33,493 nucleotides of DNA from an uncultured Pseudomonadota bacterium. Lineage in GTDB: Bacteria; Myxococcota_A; UBA9042; CAIXZC01. Every line of letters starts with the position of its first letter. The first letter of the stretch is position 1. The stretch lies in contig CALGBT010000574.1 in the NCBI GenBank assembly GCA_937884235.1, positions 1-33,493 on the forward strand, given 5' to 3'. Shown here one piece after another: positions 7,699 to 17,430 of this stretch. The position numbers and the translations under genes are program-made. The notes under the pieces are model-generated. The model ran no database searches. It was not told the origin of the DNA and saw only the letters and a list, made by a program, of their open reading frames with translations.

Positions 7699-9414
7699 CT
7701 ACCGGTGAGTGGCCAGCACCCCCACCACCTGGTCCTGGATGCGGCGCATGCGGTAGGCTGATGTTTTGGTTTCAGCCATCAGAATGGCGAAGACGACGTA
7801 GCCGCCACCTCGTCGCTCGATGTAGCCGGCGACACTGGAGTGGTAGTCGAGGGTCCCGGTTTTGGCACGCACTGGTCGTTTGACGTTCTTCATGCGGTCC
7901 ATGAGAGTTCCGCTCTTGCCGCCCAGCGGCAGAGCCAACATGTACAACTCACCCCACTCCTTCTGGTTGGCCACTTCGATGAGCAGCCGCACCACCTGAC
8001 CGGCAGATACCCGATTGGCATCGAAGAGACCGGAGCCGTTTTCCAGTTGCAGGCAGCGGTGGTTGAGATGGAAACGGGCGAGGCTCTGGCGGATCACGCG
8101 CAGGCCGCACTTAAACGTCAAGGGGGCACAGCGACCCTCGCCCATGAGCTTGGCAAACTGCTCAGCCACGAAGTTCTTGCTCCACCTCTGCATCCGCCGA
8201 AGATCGGTCTGCAGAGGATCAGAAGCCAGCGTTGCGATGGGCTTCGCCCCCGCCGGTGCGACCTTGGCGATGAGAGTCTTCTGGCGCACCTCGATGCCGC
8301 GGCTACGCAACATATCTCGGGCGAAGCAGGCGGTGAACTGGTCGGGTTGGGGGATGGCCTTGCGTACCAAGACGCCGTTGCTGCTCTTCATGGGAATCTG
8401 GCCGGTGACCTGGACAACAACGTTGCCGCCGGATTCCCGCACCGAGACGGCCAGCTGCTTCTTCTCTTCCACGGTCTCAACGGTGAGAGCGCGGGAATCG
8501 ATCATCACACATGAACTGAACGGTTCCACGGTGACTCGCGGCACCGCATCCGGGTAGTCGCCGGGGAAGATGCGGACGTTGAGATTGCCATCGCACATAC
8601 CCAGGGCGCCGATTTTGGGGCGCCAGTGAGCATCGGATTGCTTCTCTTCGTAGTGTGGCGGCAGAATCTGGTCATCGAAAAAGGTCACATCGTAAAACAG
8701 TTGTTCGACGCAGGTTATGCCCTTGCTCTTGACCGCGTCCACGAGCTTCTTCACGTCCCCTTCGCAGAGTCCGGGGTCCCCGCCCCCCACCAGATAGAGG
8801 TCTGGACACTCCCCCTCCCCCGCAACTACTTCAGTATGCCAGCGGTGGTCGGGGCCAAATCGGGCCAACGCGGCGGCCGCGGTAAAGAGCTTGCTGACGG
8901 AGGCCGGATTGACCTTCAAGTCGGCCTCACGCTGGTAGATCACAGTCCCTTCCGGGTAGGCAACAGCCAGCACCGAGAGCTTGCCGCCAGCCAGGTCTTT
9001 GTTGGCGAGAATCTTGTCTACCCTGCCCTGCAGCACCGGGGGGGCCTCGCCGGGGAAGAACTCCTGGCAGCCGAAGGTCCGCTCCAGGGGTGCGACTGGC
9101 CCCATGGGAACGGGCGGCTGCTCAGCCTGAGCAGGGGTAAGGGGTTCCTCGGGGACAGGTTGATCAGCCTGAGCGGGGACGGGGGAAGCAACCTTTTGAG
9201 AAGACCTCTCGGGAGCAATCTCCGGTGGCACATCCTCAGGTTCGACAACTTCCTCATCATCAATGGGCAAGGGTGGCAAAGGTACCGGCGTCCCTTGGGC
9301 GAAGACCGCCGCGCTGCAGACCAGGCAGAGCCCGGCCAGCCAAGCGGCCAACGCGGTACGCAATAGTCCTGCCATCGGTGTTTTGCATCGGTTCAGGGGC
9401 ATCTCCTCGGCCAA
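7699..9414 (-). CDS. dacB: D-alanyl-D-alanine carboxypeptidase/endopeptidase (PBP4, peptidase S13)
   Basis: SxxK (SVSKLF), SxN-type block (ENGSGLFDANRVSA), KTG (RAKTGTLDYHSSVAGY). Signal-like N-terminus and a Pro/Glu-rich linker. ORF-track start is TTG; an ATG lies at 9402. Confidence 0.9.
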   Translation of the reverse strand: MAEEMPLNRCKTPMAGLLRTALAAWLAGLCLVCSAAVFAQGTPVPLPPLPIDDEEVVEPEDVPPEIAPERSSQKVASPVPAQADQPVPEEPLTPAQAEQPPVPMGPVAPLERTFGCQEFFPGEAPPVLQGRVDKILANKDLAGGKLSVLAVAYPEGTVIYQREADLKVNPASVSKLFTAAAALARFGPDHRWHTEVVAGEGECPDLYLVGGGDPGLCEGDVKKLVDAVKSKGITCVEQLFYDVTFFDDQILPPHYEEKQSDAHWRPKIGALGMCDGNLNVRIFPGDYPDAVPRVTVEPFSSCVMIDSRALTVETVEEKKQLAVSVRESGGNVVVQVTGQIPMKSSNGVLVRKAIPQPDQFTACFARDMLRSRGIEVRQKTLIAKVAPAGAKPIATLASDPLQTDLRRMQRWSKNFVAEQFAKLMGEGRCAPLTFKCGLRVIRQSLARFHLNHRCLQLENGSGLFDANRVSAGQVVRLLIEVANQKEWGELYMLALPLGGKSGTLMDRMKNVKRPVRAKTGTLDYHSSVAGYIERRGGGYVVFAILMAETKTSAYRMRRIQDQVVGVLATHR

Positions 9415-11298
9415 CTACTTGTCCTTGGTTTGACGTTCTTCCGCAACACTCTGGTCAATGCGCCCAAAGGCCTCTTTCAGCCACTCCAGGTCCTCTTCAC
9501 CCAGGTCTGGGTGTTTCCGCTCCCGGAGCTGCCTGGCCTTCTCAGCATGCTCATGCGAAACGTAGAAGAAATAGAGCCACGCAATAAGGCGACGACTCCC
9601 CGGCATCCTGGCCAGTCGCTCCTCCAGGAGCTGCTCAGTTTCATCCCAGTACTTCCAGGAAGAGAGAGTTTGTGCCACCTGGTAAACGCGGCGGGGCCAC
9701 TGCTTGCCCAGTTCATCAACAGTTTCCTGTGCCGTAAGTGCGCCCTGGCCACCGGTCTTCTCCAGGGCGAAGCGAGCCAAGGCCAGATCAACCAGGACCT
9801 GAGAATCTTTGGGGTCTCGCTCTCGCAGGCGCATGAGCACTTTTTCGGCAGCGGCAAAGTCACGGGCATCCATGAGCCGTTGCCCGGATAGATTGAGCAA
9901 CTCCACATTGTCCGGGTGGGCGACGAGGGCTGCGGCAAGCCGCTCCCGGGCATCGTCTTCCCCGCCAACGGCTCCGGCCAGCTGCACTGCCATGAGTGCC
10001 AGATCGGCCCGTTGGCGTTCCTTGTAAAGCGTATCCAGCAGGGTCATGGCCTCCTCGCCTTTGCTCTCTGCCAGAAGTAAATCAACCAGGGTGGCAACAT
10101 GTTCCCGGGCAGGGTTGTGAGCGACCTCCAGCCGTAAGGCAGCGATGGCCCCGGGGATGTCTTCTTTCTGCCGTCGCGTTAGCGCCACAACGGCCCAGAG
10201 ACCGGGGAGGTCAGGATTGTCTTCTTGTAGGGTCTTGAGAATCGCGGCGGCCTGGTCACTGCGCCCCAGCAGACCCAGGGTCCGGGCCTTGCCGAGACGC
10301 CCAAAGGTGCTTTCCGGGGCGACCCGCAGGAGACTCTCGTAGGCATCGAGGGCATCGGCGGGGAGCCCTGTTGCGAGGAGCGCATCCCCCAGTAAAAGAT
10401 AGCCGTCCACCGCGGCCCCTGATTGCAATGCCGAGCGCATGTCCTCAATACCAAATTCTGCTGCGTTGTTGCGCACTTTGGCGGCCCCCTGCTGCAGCAG
10501 GACATCCGGGTCATCGTGCAACTCACGGGCCACCGAGAAGAGCCGATAGGTCACCTTGGCTTGCACCGACAGCTGGCCACTGGCGGCAATGAAGTGCGCC
10601 GTAAAGCGCGGAGGCGTAAGACATTGCCAGACAATCCCCGTCGCGGTCTGAGGCAGGGGCGAGTAAACAAGGTTGCGCTGTCCATCGCAGAGCCCATAGC
10701 TGCGTTGCCAGAACGGCTCTGCCGCCAGCACCGGTTCCGGCAGGCAGGGTACCAGATCAAGTTGGGCCGCCTGCGCCGCACCCCAGGCCAGAGCTACTGC
10801 TTCTAGCGGAACGATCTGTAGCTCGCGACCCTCCAGGATTCCCGCCGCGGAGCGAAGACCATCGGGTGGTGCCTGCGGCTGATAGAGAGTACCGTGCTCC
10901 TTGATGACTGCGCCCAGGCGGATGGCCAGCTCAGCCGCGCTCGGAGCGGCGGTCAGGGTGGCGGGCAGGGCCAGGTTATCGGGTACTGGACAGGTGACCC
11001 GCTTCACCGAACAGAAGGAAGCCAGTGGGGCCTCGTTCCCGGTGGTCCCGGTGAGCCACTCCGGCTGTACCTGCCAGAGCACAACCCCCAGGACCACCAC
11101 GGCAACCCCCATGCTCAAGAGCAGCCAGGTAAGCCCGCTCAGGCGCGGCAGCCGCAGGCGGCGAACCTGCGGCACAGCGGTGGGAACCGCCACAACCCCG
11201 ACGCGCCGCAGGCAATGCGGACAGCGCGGAGCCTGGTTCGACAAAGCGTCGAATTCCTGGTTGCAAAGAGTACAGACATGCCGGGTGGGGCTCGTCAT
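9415..11298 (-). CDS. Zinc-ribbon, single-TM, TPR-repeat protein
   Basis: N-terminal CTLCNQEFDALSNQAPRCPHC zinc ribbon; TM segment LTWLLLSMGVAVVVLGVVLW; C-terminal TPR-like helices (e.g. GYLLLGDALLATGLPADALDAYESLLRVAPES). Confidence 0.85.
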   Translation of the reverse strand: MTSPTRHVCTLCNQEFDALSNQAPRCPHCLRRVGVVAVPTAVPQVRRLRLPRLSGLTWLLLSMGVAVVVLGVVLWQVQPEWLTGTTGNEAPLASFCSVKRVTCPVPDNLALPATLTAAPSAAELAIRLGAVIKEHGTLYQPQAPPDGLRSAAGILEGRELQIVPLEAVALAWGAAQAAQLDLVPCLPEPVLAAEPFWQRSYGLCDGQRNLVYSPLPQTATGIVWQCLTPPRFTAHFIAASGQLSVQAKVTYRLFSVARELHDDPDVLLQQGAAKVRNNAAEFGIEDMRSALQSGAAVDGYLLLGDALLATGLPADALDAYESLLRVAPESTFGRLGKARTLGLLGRSDQAAAILKTLQEDNPDLPGLWAVVALTRRQKEDIPGAIAALRLEVAHNPAREHVATLVDLLLAESKGEEAMTLLDTLYKERQRADLALMAVQLAGAVGGEDDARERLAAALVAHPDNVELLNLSGQRLMDARDFAAAEKVLMRLRERDPKDSQVLVDLALARFALEKTGGQGALTAQETVDELGKQWPRRVYQVAQTLSSWKYWDETEQLLEERLARMPGSRRLIAWLYFFYVSHEHAEKARQLRERKHPDLGEEDLEWLKEAFGRIDQSVAEERQTKDK

Positions 11299-11300
11299 AG

Positions 11301-13463
11301 CTATCGGGGCTGAAACTCAATAAGCTCGAGCTGATATAGCACAAGCAAAGTGTGATAGAGGCTCGCCTTCAGCTCGTCGGTACTACACTCTCTCAGGACT
11401 TTCCCGAAGCTTCCGGCCCGCTGAACCTGGGCGAAGAGCCGCTGCTCCTTGGAATTCAGGGGCAATGACTGGATGGAAACATACTCGTTCCGCTTCTCTT
11501 TGACCGTGGACCCTTCGTGCTGCTTGAAGAGTTTCTCCAAGTCTGCAGCGGTGGAGAACTTTCGCACCCCTTCGAGCACGTAGCGGAAGACATTGGCATC
11601 CGAGGGAGCCATGTCAATGGGACAGGGTACCCCTTCGTAGAACTCGTACCGCCCTTGCGTCCATGAGAAGACCTGGAGGAACTTCTCACGGAACTGCTGA
11701 TCGAGGAGCCAGTAGAGCTCATGTGGTTTGACAAATCCCATGGAAACAAGAGCATCACCGAGACGGCCGCCAAATTCGCCGGCCCGGGAGAGAGCCTCCT
11801 CCATCTGCTCCTCGGTCACCACCTGCCGGTGGAGGAGGAAGGAGCCGAGTAGTTCCTGCTTCAGGTTGGACGCAATGTGGCGCGGTTTGCCATTGCGGAA
11901 ATAGAACTCCTTCTGGGCGGAACTCATGGTGAAGCGGAGCTTCCCAGAGAGAGAGCGGCTGGACACCTGATAGAATACGCGGACCATTCCGGTACGGGAG
12001 ATGGTACCGGAATATATGGGGGTAACGCCCTTACTCTTGAGGGCCTCATTGGGCGAGAATTTGCGAACGCCGGTAATCTCCCGGACTCGCTGCCAGTCAC
12101 CGCCATCCACGGAGACGAACTCCTCCTCGGAGACGGCTCCGGTCTGCAGCAGATTGACCAGATTGTCAAAGTCAACTGGTCCGAAAACGTAACCGGAGGT
12201 ATTGCGCAGCTTGAACTCATGCCCCTTTAGAGACTCGGACACAGGGGAGTGCTCTTCACCAAACTTGGGAGAGGCGTATTCGCCAAAATCATCTGAACCC
12301 GCCGAGCCACTTGTGAGCGGCGTGACGGTCTCGGCTTGAGCCGTCTCCTCCTGAGGGGGATGAGGTTTGGGGGCTACTGCGGCGCGCCCCTGCCCAACCA
12401 TCTCTTCCATGCGACGAGCTTCTTCCACAGCAGACTTTGGCACCCCTGGGGAGGTTGATGGACGACGTGCAATATCATTGGTGAGTTCAGTGTCAACCAA
12501 CTCTTCGGTGGTCTCTTTGATCAGGGCGGAATTCTGCGCCTCTTCGCCAAAGACACTCTTCATGTAGTCTTCGACCTGCGCGTTATTGACCCGGACCTTC
12601 AGTTCGTAGAGGTACTCCACCAGATCCTCGTGAAACTCCATGGCGGTGCCATATCGTTGTTCTCGATCTGCGGCCAGGGCTTTTCGAAGAATGGTCCTAA
12701 GCTCTTCGCCAATGAAGGGATACTTTTCAAATTTCCGCTCGATACTGGCATCGCGAATATTGATCAGCGTCTCAAGGTCGGAACGGCCGAGGAAGAGCCT
12801 TTTGAGGGTCAGTGATTCAAAGAGCACAATACCCAGGGAGAAGATATCCGAGCGGTGGTCGATCTCCTCGCCCTTGACCTGTTCTGGGGACATGTACCCC
12901 AGTTTCCCCCGCAACACGTGCTTGGAGCCCTTGGTATCCTGAGTCCTGGCCTTGGCCACGCCAAAGTCCATGATCTTGACCGAGCCCCCCCAGGAGACGA
13001 TGATATTTGAAGGGGAGACGTCGCGGTGGATGATGTTGAGAGTATTGCCGTAGATGTCCCGTGCCCGGTGCGCATAGTCCAAGCCCTTGCAGACTTCGGC
13101 GGCAAAGAAGCAGGACATGGTCTGATTGGGCTCGGCCTTGTCCTCAGCCAGCCGCGCCAGGATCTTGAGGAGGTCCTTCCCGTCCACCAACTCCATGGCG
13201 ATGTAGTACTGGTTGTCAATGTGGTCAAGTTCAAAGATCTGGACAACATTGGGATGCTGGAGCACTGAGGTCAGTTTGGCCTCGTCCACGAGCATCTTGA
13301 TGAAAGAGACATTACGGGCATATCCGGGCAGAATCTTCTTAACGACAACTATCTTCTCAAACCCTTCGATGCCGGTAAGGCGGGCCTTGTAGACTTCGGC
13401 CATACCTCCGGCGCCGATCTTCTGAAGTAGTTCGTACTTGCCGAGTACTTGAAGGGGCTTCAT
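11301..13463 (-). CDS. Ser/Thr protein kinase with GYF_2-like and DUF4388 (PATAN)-like C-terminal domains
   Basis: YELLQKIGAGGMAEVYKAR, VVVKK, HRDVSPSNIIV, DFGVAK, MSPEQ; GYF_2-like GYVFGPVDFDNLVNLLQTGAVSEEEFVSVDGGDWQRV; DUF4388-like tail (SGKLRFTMSSAQKEFYFRNGKPRHIASN...). Confidence 0.93.
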   Translation of the reverse strand: MKPLQVLGKYELLQKIGAGGMAEVYKARLTGIEGFEKIVVVKKILPGYARNVSFIKMLVDEAKLTSVLQHPNVVQIFELDHIDNQYYIAMELVDGKDLLKILARLAEDKAEPNQTMSCFFAAEVCKGLDYAHRARDIYGNTLNIIHRDVSPSNIIVSWGGSVKIMDFGVAKARTQDTKGSKHVLRGKLGYMSPEQVKGEEIDHRSDIFSLGIVLFESLTLKRLFLGRSDLETLINIRDASIERKFEKYPFIGEELRTILRKALAADREQRYGTAMEFHEDLVEYLYELKVRVNNAQVEDYMKSVFGEEAQNSALIKETTEELVDTELTNDIARRPSTSPGVPKSAVEEARRMEEMVGQGRAAVAPKPHPPQEETAQAETVTPLTSGSAGSDDFGEYASPKFGEEHSPVSESLKGHEFKLRNTSGYVFGPVDFDNLVNLLQTGAVSEEEFVSVDGGDWQRVREITGVRKFSPNEALKSKGVTPIYSGTISRTGMVRVFYQVSSRSLSGKLRFTMSSAQKEFYFRNGKPRHIASNLKQELLGSFLLHRQVVTEEQMEEALSRAGEFGGRLGDALVSMGFVKPHELYWLLDQQFREKFLQVFSWTQGRYEFYEGVPCPIDMAPSDANVFRYVLEGVRKFSTAADLEKLFKQHEGSTVKEKRNEYVSIQSLPLNSKEQRLFAQVQRAGSFGKVLRECSTDELKASLYHTLLVLYQLELIEFQPR

Positions 13464-13687
13464 TCCAGCTCGCTCTCCGGCAGACTACGCATCAACATCA
13501 AGGCACGTTCACAAATTCTGGTCTGGCCCGCGGACCGCTGCTCCAATTCGCGGGATCGGCTGACACAAATTAACGAAGTTTCACCGTGTCTGGCACAGGC
13601 CTTATCTGCCAGCGTCTGGCACGCGTCAGTACACCCTACCGCCCCCGATGTTAGCAGAAGTAACGTGGCGACAACAAGCTTGATCAT
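13460..13687 (-). CDS. Small Cys-rich lipoprotein
   Basis: MIKLVVATLLLLTSGAVGCTDACQTLADKACARHGETSLICV...; lipobox SGAVGC; 4-nt ATGA overlaps with both neighbouring genes (13460-13463 and 13684-13687). Confidence 0.75.
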   Translation of the reverse strand: MIKLVVATLLLLTSGAVGCTDACQTLADKACARHGETSLICVSRSRELEQRSAGQTRICERALMLMRSLPESELE

Positions 13688-14472
13688 TCGCTCTCCTCGA
13701 TTCTCGCCACAACAACAGTCACGTTATCAAGGCCACCGCCGTCCAGAGCCATATCCACCAAACGCCGAGCGATGGCCTCAGGTTCCTCCTCACCCGCAAA
13801 CGCTGCCGCGATATCAGCCTCCTCCACCAGGTCAGACAAACCATCGGAACAGAGCATAATCAGGTCGCCATCTCGGGCAGACTTCATGGCAGTATCAACC
13901 TCAACCTTCTCTTGCAGCCCCAAAGCTCGGACGATTACGTTCTTCAAGGGAAAGGAGGCCGCGTCTTCCGGCCGCAGGAAGTTCATCCGGAGATACTCAT
14001 TGAGGAGCGAATGATCTTCGGTGAGTTGCTGCAACTGACCCCGGCGGAAGCGATAGATCCTCGAATCACCGACATGACCCACGAAGAGGCTGTGCTCAGA
14101 GACCAGGGAGGCAACGATGGTGGTACCCATATTCTCATACTGGGGGTTGCGCTCCGCGGCCACGTAAATGGCCACATTGGCTTCCTCCACGGCCCGTTGC
14201 AGTTTGTATTGCTCAAAGGGGTGATTGCGAGGTACCAGAGAAGCCCGTTTGGCCCGCGTGAATTGCTGCCGGAGCAACCGATTAAGCTCCTCGCTCTCGT
14301 AGAACTGACGCATCGTTTTGACCGCAATAGCAGAGGCCAATTCGCCATACTCATGGCCAGCCATCCCATCGGCAATGACGACGAGTCCACGGTGGCCCAG
14401 CAGCAGATGAGCATCTTCGTTGTTGGTACGAACATAGCCCGGGTGTGTCTCTGCGTGGGTAAGCAGTCTCAT
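13684..14472 (-). CDS. PP2C-family Ser/Thr protein phosphatase
   Basis: RTNNEDAHLL, VVIADGMAGHEYGELAS, VGHVGDSRIYRFR, LCSDGLSDLVEE, GGLDNVTVVV. Confidence 0.95.
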   Translation of the reverse strand: MRLLTHAETHPGYVRTNNEDAHLLLGHRGLVVIADGMAGHEYGELASAIAVKTMRQFYESEELNRLLRQQFTRAKRASLVPRNHPFEQYKLQRAVEEANVAIYVAAERNPQYENMGTTIVASLVSEHSLFVGHVGDSRIYRFRRGQLQQLTEDHSLLNEYLRMNFLRPEDAASFPLKNVIVRALGLQEKVEVDTAMKSARDGDLIMLCSDGLSDLVEEADIAAAFAGEEEPEAIARRLVDMALDGGGLDNVTVVVARIEESE

Positions 14473-14517
14473 GGCTCGTTAGTCTATCACCGCGGGAGGG
14501 CTAATTCCATCACAAAG

Positions 14518-14547
14518 TTGACCGGCAATCGGCCCTTGACGTATACT
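14518..14547 (+). promoter_or_regulatory. Candidate sigma70-type promoter for the radical SAM gene
   Basis: TTGACC - 18 nt - TATACT in the divergent intergenic region, about 20 nt upstream of the start. Confidence 0.5.
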
Positions 14548-14566
14548 CGCAACCGGAGTTTCTACC

Positions 14567-15493
14567 ATGATTAACATGGAACGGATCCGGCGTCGTTCAA
14601 GAGCGCTAACTGCGGGATTGCCCCAGTGTCTGCAAACGGGGGATGTCGCGGCCTTCAACGTCATCTCGGGCTGCGCCTTCGAATGCCACTACTGCAAATA
14701 TAGGGCCCGCGGCCGAACCCCGCCTGACAAGGTGGTCTTCTACACCCACATCGCCAGTCAACTGGCCGAGGAATTGGATGAGCTTGCGGGCCGCCGGCAG
14801 CTGCCCCGAATGGTACTCTTCAACACCATCTCCGATGCCTTTTTTGGTGATACCAAGGTGGCCGAGGTGGCCCGCGATAGCCTCGCCCATCTCTTCGCCC
14901 ATAAGATCTACGTCAATCTCTCCACCAAGGGCCTGCTGCCACGCCTCCTCTACGATATCGTCGCCCAGAACGCCTCGCTGATCACCGTTACCGGCTCCAT
15001 CGCCGCCCTCAGCGAGAGCTTCCAGCGACTCTTCGAACCCCGCGTTGCAAGTGCGGAAGAACGTCTTGCCCGGCTGCGAGAGCTACATGAACTGCGAGTC
15101 CCCGTCCGGGGCAGGATAGAACCCCTCATTCCCATGGAGAATGACTCGGAAAAAGAGATTGAAACACTGCTCGGTCTTTTTCGCCGTGCGGGAGTCAGGG
15201 AGGTGGTCCTCGCCTATCTCCAACTCGACCGCCCCACCAGAGCGCGCCTGCGCCACAAGCTGGGCGAAGTGCAGATGTCAATGCTCATGCCCTGGTATCG
15301 CGAGCCCGGCGGTGAACCGACGATGCTCGTCGACCGCAAGTACCGCGCCAGAAAATACCTGGAATTCAAAGCTATCGGCCAACGATTGGGGGTCAGAGTG
15401 GTAGTCTGCTCCTGCCGCAACGCAGACATCTACACGGGACGCTGCTTTGTGATGCCGGCCAGGCTGGAGAAGCCCGCCAGGTCGTTGCTGTAG
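14567..15493 (+). CDS. Radical SAM protein
   Basis: CAFECHYC (CX3CX2C) cluster motif after VAAFNVISG; SPL-like barrel pattern; C-terminal CSCRNADIYTGRC. Confidence 0.85.
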   Translation: MINMERIRRRSRALTAGLPQCLQTGDVAAFNVISGCAFECHYCKYRARGRTPPDKVVFYTHIASQLAEELDELAGRRQLPRMVLFNTISDAFFGDTKVAEVARDSLAHLFAHKIYVNLSTKGLLPRLLYDIVAQNASLITVTGSIAALSESFQRLFEPRVASAEERLARLRELHELRVPVRGRIEPLIPMENDSEKEIETLLGLFRRAGVREVVLAYLQLDRPTRARLRHKLGEVQMSMLMPWYREPGGEPTMLVDRKYRARKYLEFKAIGQRLGVRVVVCSCRNADIYTGRCFVMPARLEKPARSLL

Positions 15494-15519
15494 GTGGCGC
15501 CGAGGTCCGCCTGGTGAAG

Positions 15520-16878
15520 CTAGAGAACGTACCTGGAAACGTCTTCGTCTTCGATGATATCTTTGAGCCTGGACTCAACTTCGGCGCGGTTGAAGACAAT
15601 GCGGCTGCCGGCAAGATCAGGCGCTTCGTATGAGAGCTCTTCCAGGAGCTTCTCCAGGATCGTGTGGAGCCGCCTGGCACCAATGTTCTCCATTCTCTCG
15701 TTGGCCATTACAGCCAGCTCGGCGAGGGCATCGATGGCATCATCGGCAAACTCCAATACCACTTGCTCAGTAAATAGCAGGGCGACGTACTGCTTGATGA
15801 GGGAGTTCTCCGGCTCCACCAGAATACGACGGAAATCTTCTGACTCCAGGGCCTTGAGTTCGACGCGAATGGGGAATCTCCCCTGCATCTCCGGAATAAG
15901 ATCGGAGGGCTTGGAGACGTGGAAAGCGCCGGCGGCCACGAAGAGGATGTGGTCGGTACGCACCGGTCCATACTTGGTAGCCACAGTCGTGCCTTCGATA
16001 ATGGGCAGCAGATCTCGCTGCACGCCTTCCCGGGAGATGTCGGGACCATGTCCGCCTTCACGGCCAGCGATCTTGTCCAGTTCGTCGATGAAGACGATAC
16101 CCGTCTGCTCAACCCGTTCACGGGCCTCATCCACAACCTTGTCCTGATCCACCAGGTTGCCCGCCTCTTCCTCCTCGATGAGCCGCAGGGCCTCCTTAAC
16201 TGTCACGTTCTTGTCCTTCTTCTTGCCCGGGAAGAGATTGCCGAACATGTTCTGCATGTTGAGCCCCATTTCCTCCATTCCGGCATTGGAGAAAACTGAC
16301 ATCATGGGCATTGAATTCTTCTGATCTACGGAGATCTCCAGTTTGCGATCATCGAGGAGCCCTTTACGGAGTTGTTCACGCAGCTTCTCCCGGCGCCGAT
16401 TGGCCGTCTCCACCGCGCTGCCATCTTCCACTTCCTCGAAGCTGGGTCGCACGTAGAGTTTGTCCAGGACACGGTTCTCTGCGTTGCGGCGGGCCACGGT
16501 ACGCACGCGCTCTTCTTCCTCCTTCTGCACCATTCCCACGCCAGTCTCCATGAGATCTCGAATCATGGAATCGACGTCCCGGCCGACATAGCCAACCTCA
16601 GTGAACTTGCTGGCTTCCAGCTTGATGAAGGGAAGATTGGCCAGCTTGGCCAGCCGGCGTGCGATCTCGGTTTTGCCGACTCCGGTGGGCCCGATCATGA
16701 TGATATTCTTGGGCATGATCTCTTCCTGTAGATCGCCCGGGACCATCTTGCGACGCCACCGATTGCGCAGCGCGATGGCAACTGCCTTCTTGGCATCTCC
16801 CTGACCGACAATAAAGCGATCAAGGTAGCCGACTATCTCTTTGGGCGTGAGGCTCGCCTCCATGAATGTGGTATCCAT
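15520..16878 (-). CDS. hslU: HslU ATPase subunit of HslVU protease
   Basis: [61 protein letters not shown]-terminal [19 protein letters not shown]...; diagnostic of HslU. Confidence 0.97.
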   Translation of the reverse strand: MDTTFMEASLTPKEIVGYLDRFIVGQGDAKKAVAIALRNRWRRKMVPGDLQEEIMPKNIIMIGPTGVGKTEIARRLAKLANLPFIKLEASKFTEVGYVGRDVDSMIRDLMETGVGMVQKEEEERVRTVARRNAENRVLDKLYVRPSFEEVEDGSAVETANRRREKLREQLRKGLLDDRKLEISVDQKNSMPMMSVFSNAGMEEMGLNMQNMFGNLFPGKKKDKNVTVKEALRLIEEEEAGNLVDQDKVVDEARERVEQTGIVFIDELDKIAGREGGHGPDISREGVQRDLLPIIEGTTVATKYGPVRTDHILFVAAGAFHVSKPSDLIPEMQGRFPIRVELKALESEDFRRILVEPENSLIKQYVALLFTEQVVLEFADDAIDALAELAVMANERMENIGARRLHTILEKLLEELSYEAPDLAGSRIVFNRAEVESRLKDIIEDEDVSRYVL

Positions 16879-16881
16879 CGT

Positions 16882-17430
16882 CTACTCCGTTTGCGCAAGG
16901 GTCTCAACGGTGAACTCACCGTTGGTATAGATACAAAGCTGAGCGGCTACTTCCATGGCTGCCCGGGCCAGAGCCTCGGTATCCATCTCGGTGTGTCGGG
17001 CCAGCGCCCGGGCCGCCGCCACTGCGTAGGGACCGCCGGAACCAATGGCCGCGATGCCTTCTTCGGGCTCCACGATGTCGCCGGTTCCGCTGATGAGCAG
17101 CAGATTCTCCTTGTCCGCCACCAGGAGCATCGCCTGGAGCTGTCGCAGAGCCTTGTCGGTGCGCCAATCCTTGGCCAGTTCCACCGCCGCCCGCATGAGG
17201 TTCCCACTGTAGTCCTTCAGCTTCTTCTCGAACCGCTCGAAGAGGGCAAAGGCATCTGCTGTCGAGCCGGCAAAACCTGTCAGTACCTGCCCATCATAGA
17301 TGCGGCGCACCTTGCGGGCGGACCCCTTCAGGACGGTGTCGCCCAGGGTCACCTGGCCATCCCCCACGAGGACCACCTGCCCTTTGCGACGGACACCTAG
17401 AACGGTTGTGCTTCTCACTCTACTCTTCAC
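16882..17430 (-). CDS. hslV: HslV peptidase subunit
   Basis: [37 protein letters not shown]...[18 protein letters not shown]-terminal Thr after a short propeptide. Confidence 0.97.
   Translation of the reverse strand: MKSRVRSTTVLGVRRKGQVVLVGDGQVTLGDTVLKGSARKVRRIYDGQVLTGFAGSTADAFALFERFEKKLKDYSGNLMRAAVELAKDWRTDKALRQLQAMLLVADKENLLLISGTGDIVEPEEGIAAIGSGGPYAVAAARALARHTEMDTEALARAAMEVAAQLCIYTNGEFTVETLAQTE

Noticed and set aside
9118-9134. Perfect inverted repeat CTGCTCAG-C-CTGAGCAG inside dacB
   Set aside because: It lies in the Pro/Gln/Ala-rich linker (PAQAEQP repeats) of the coding region; explained by codon repetition and not positioned as a terminator or operator.
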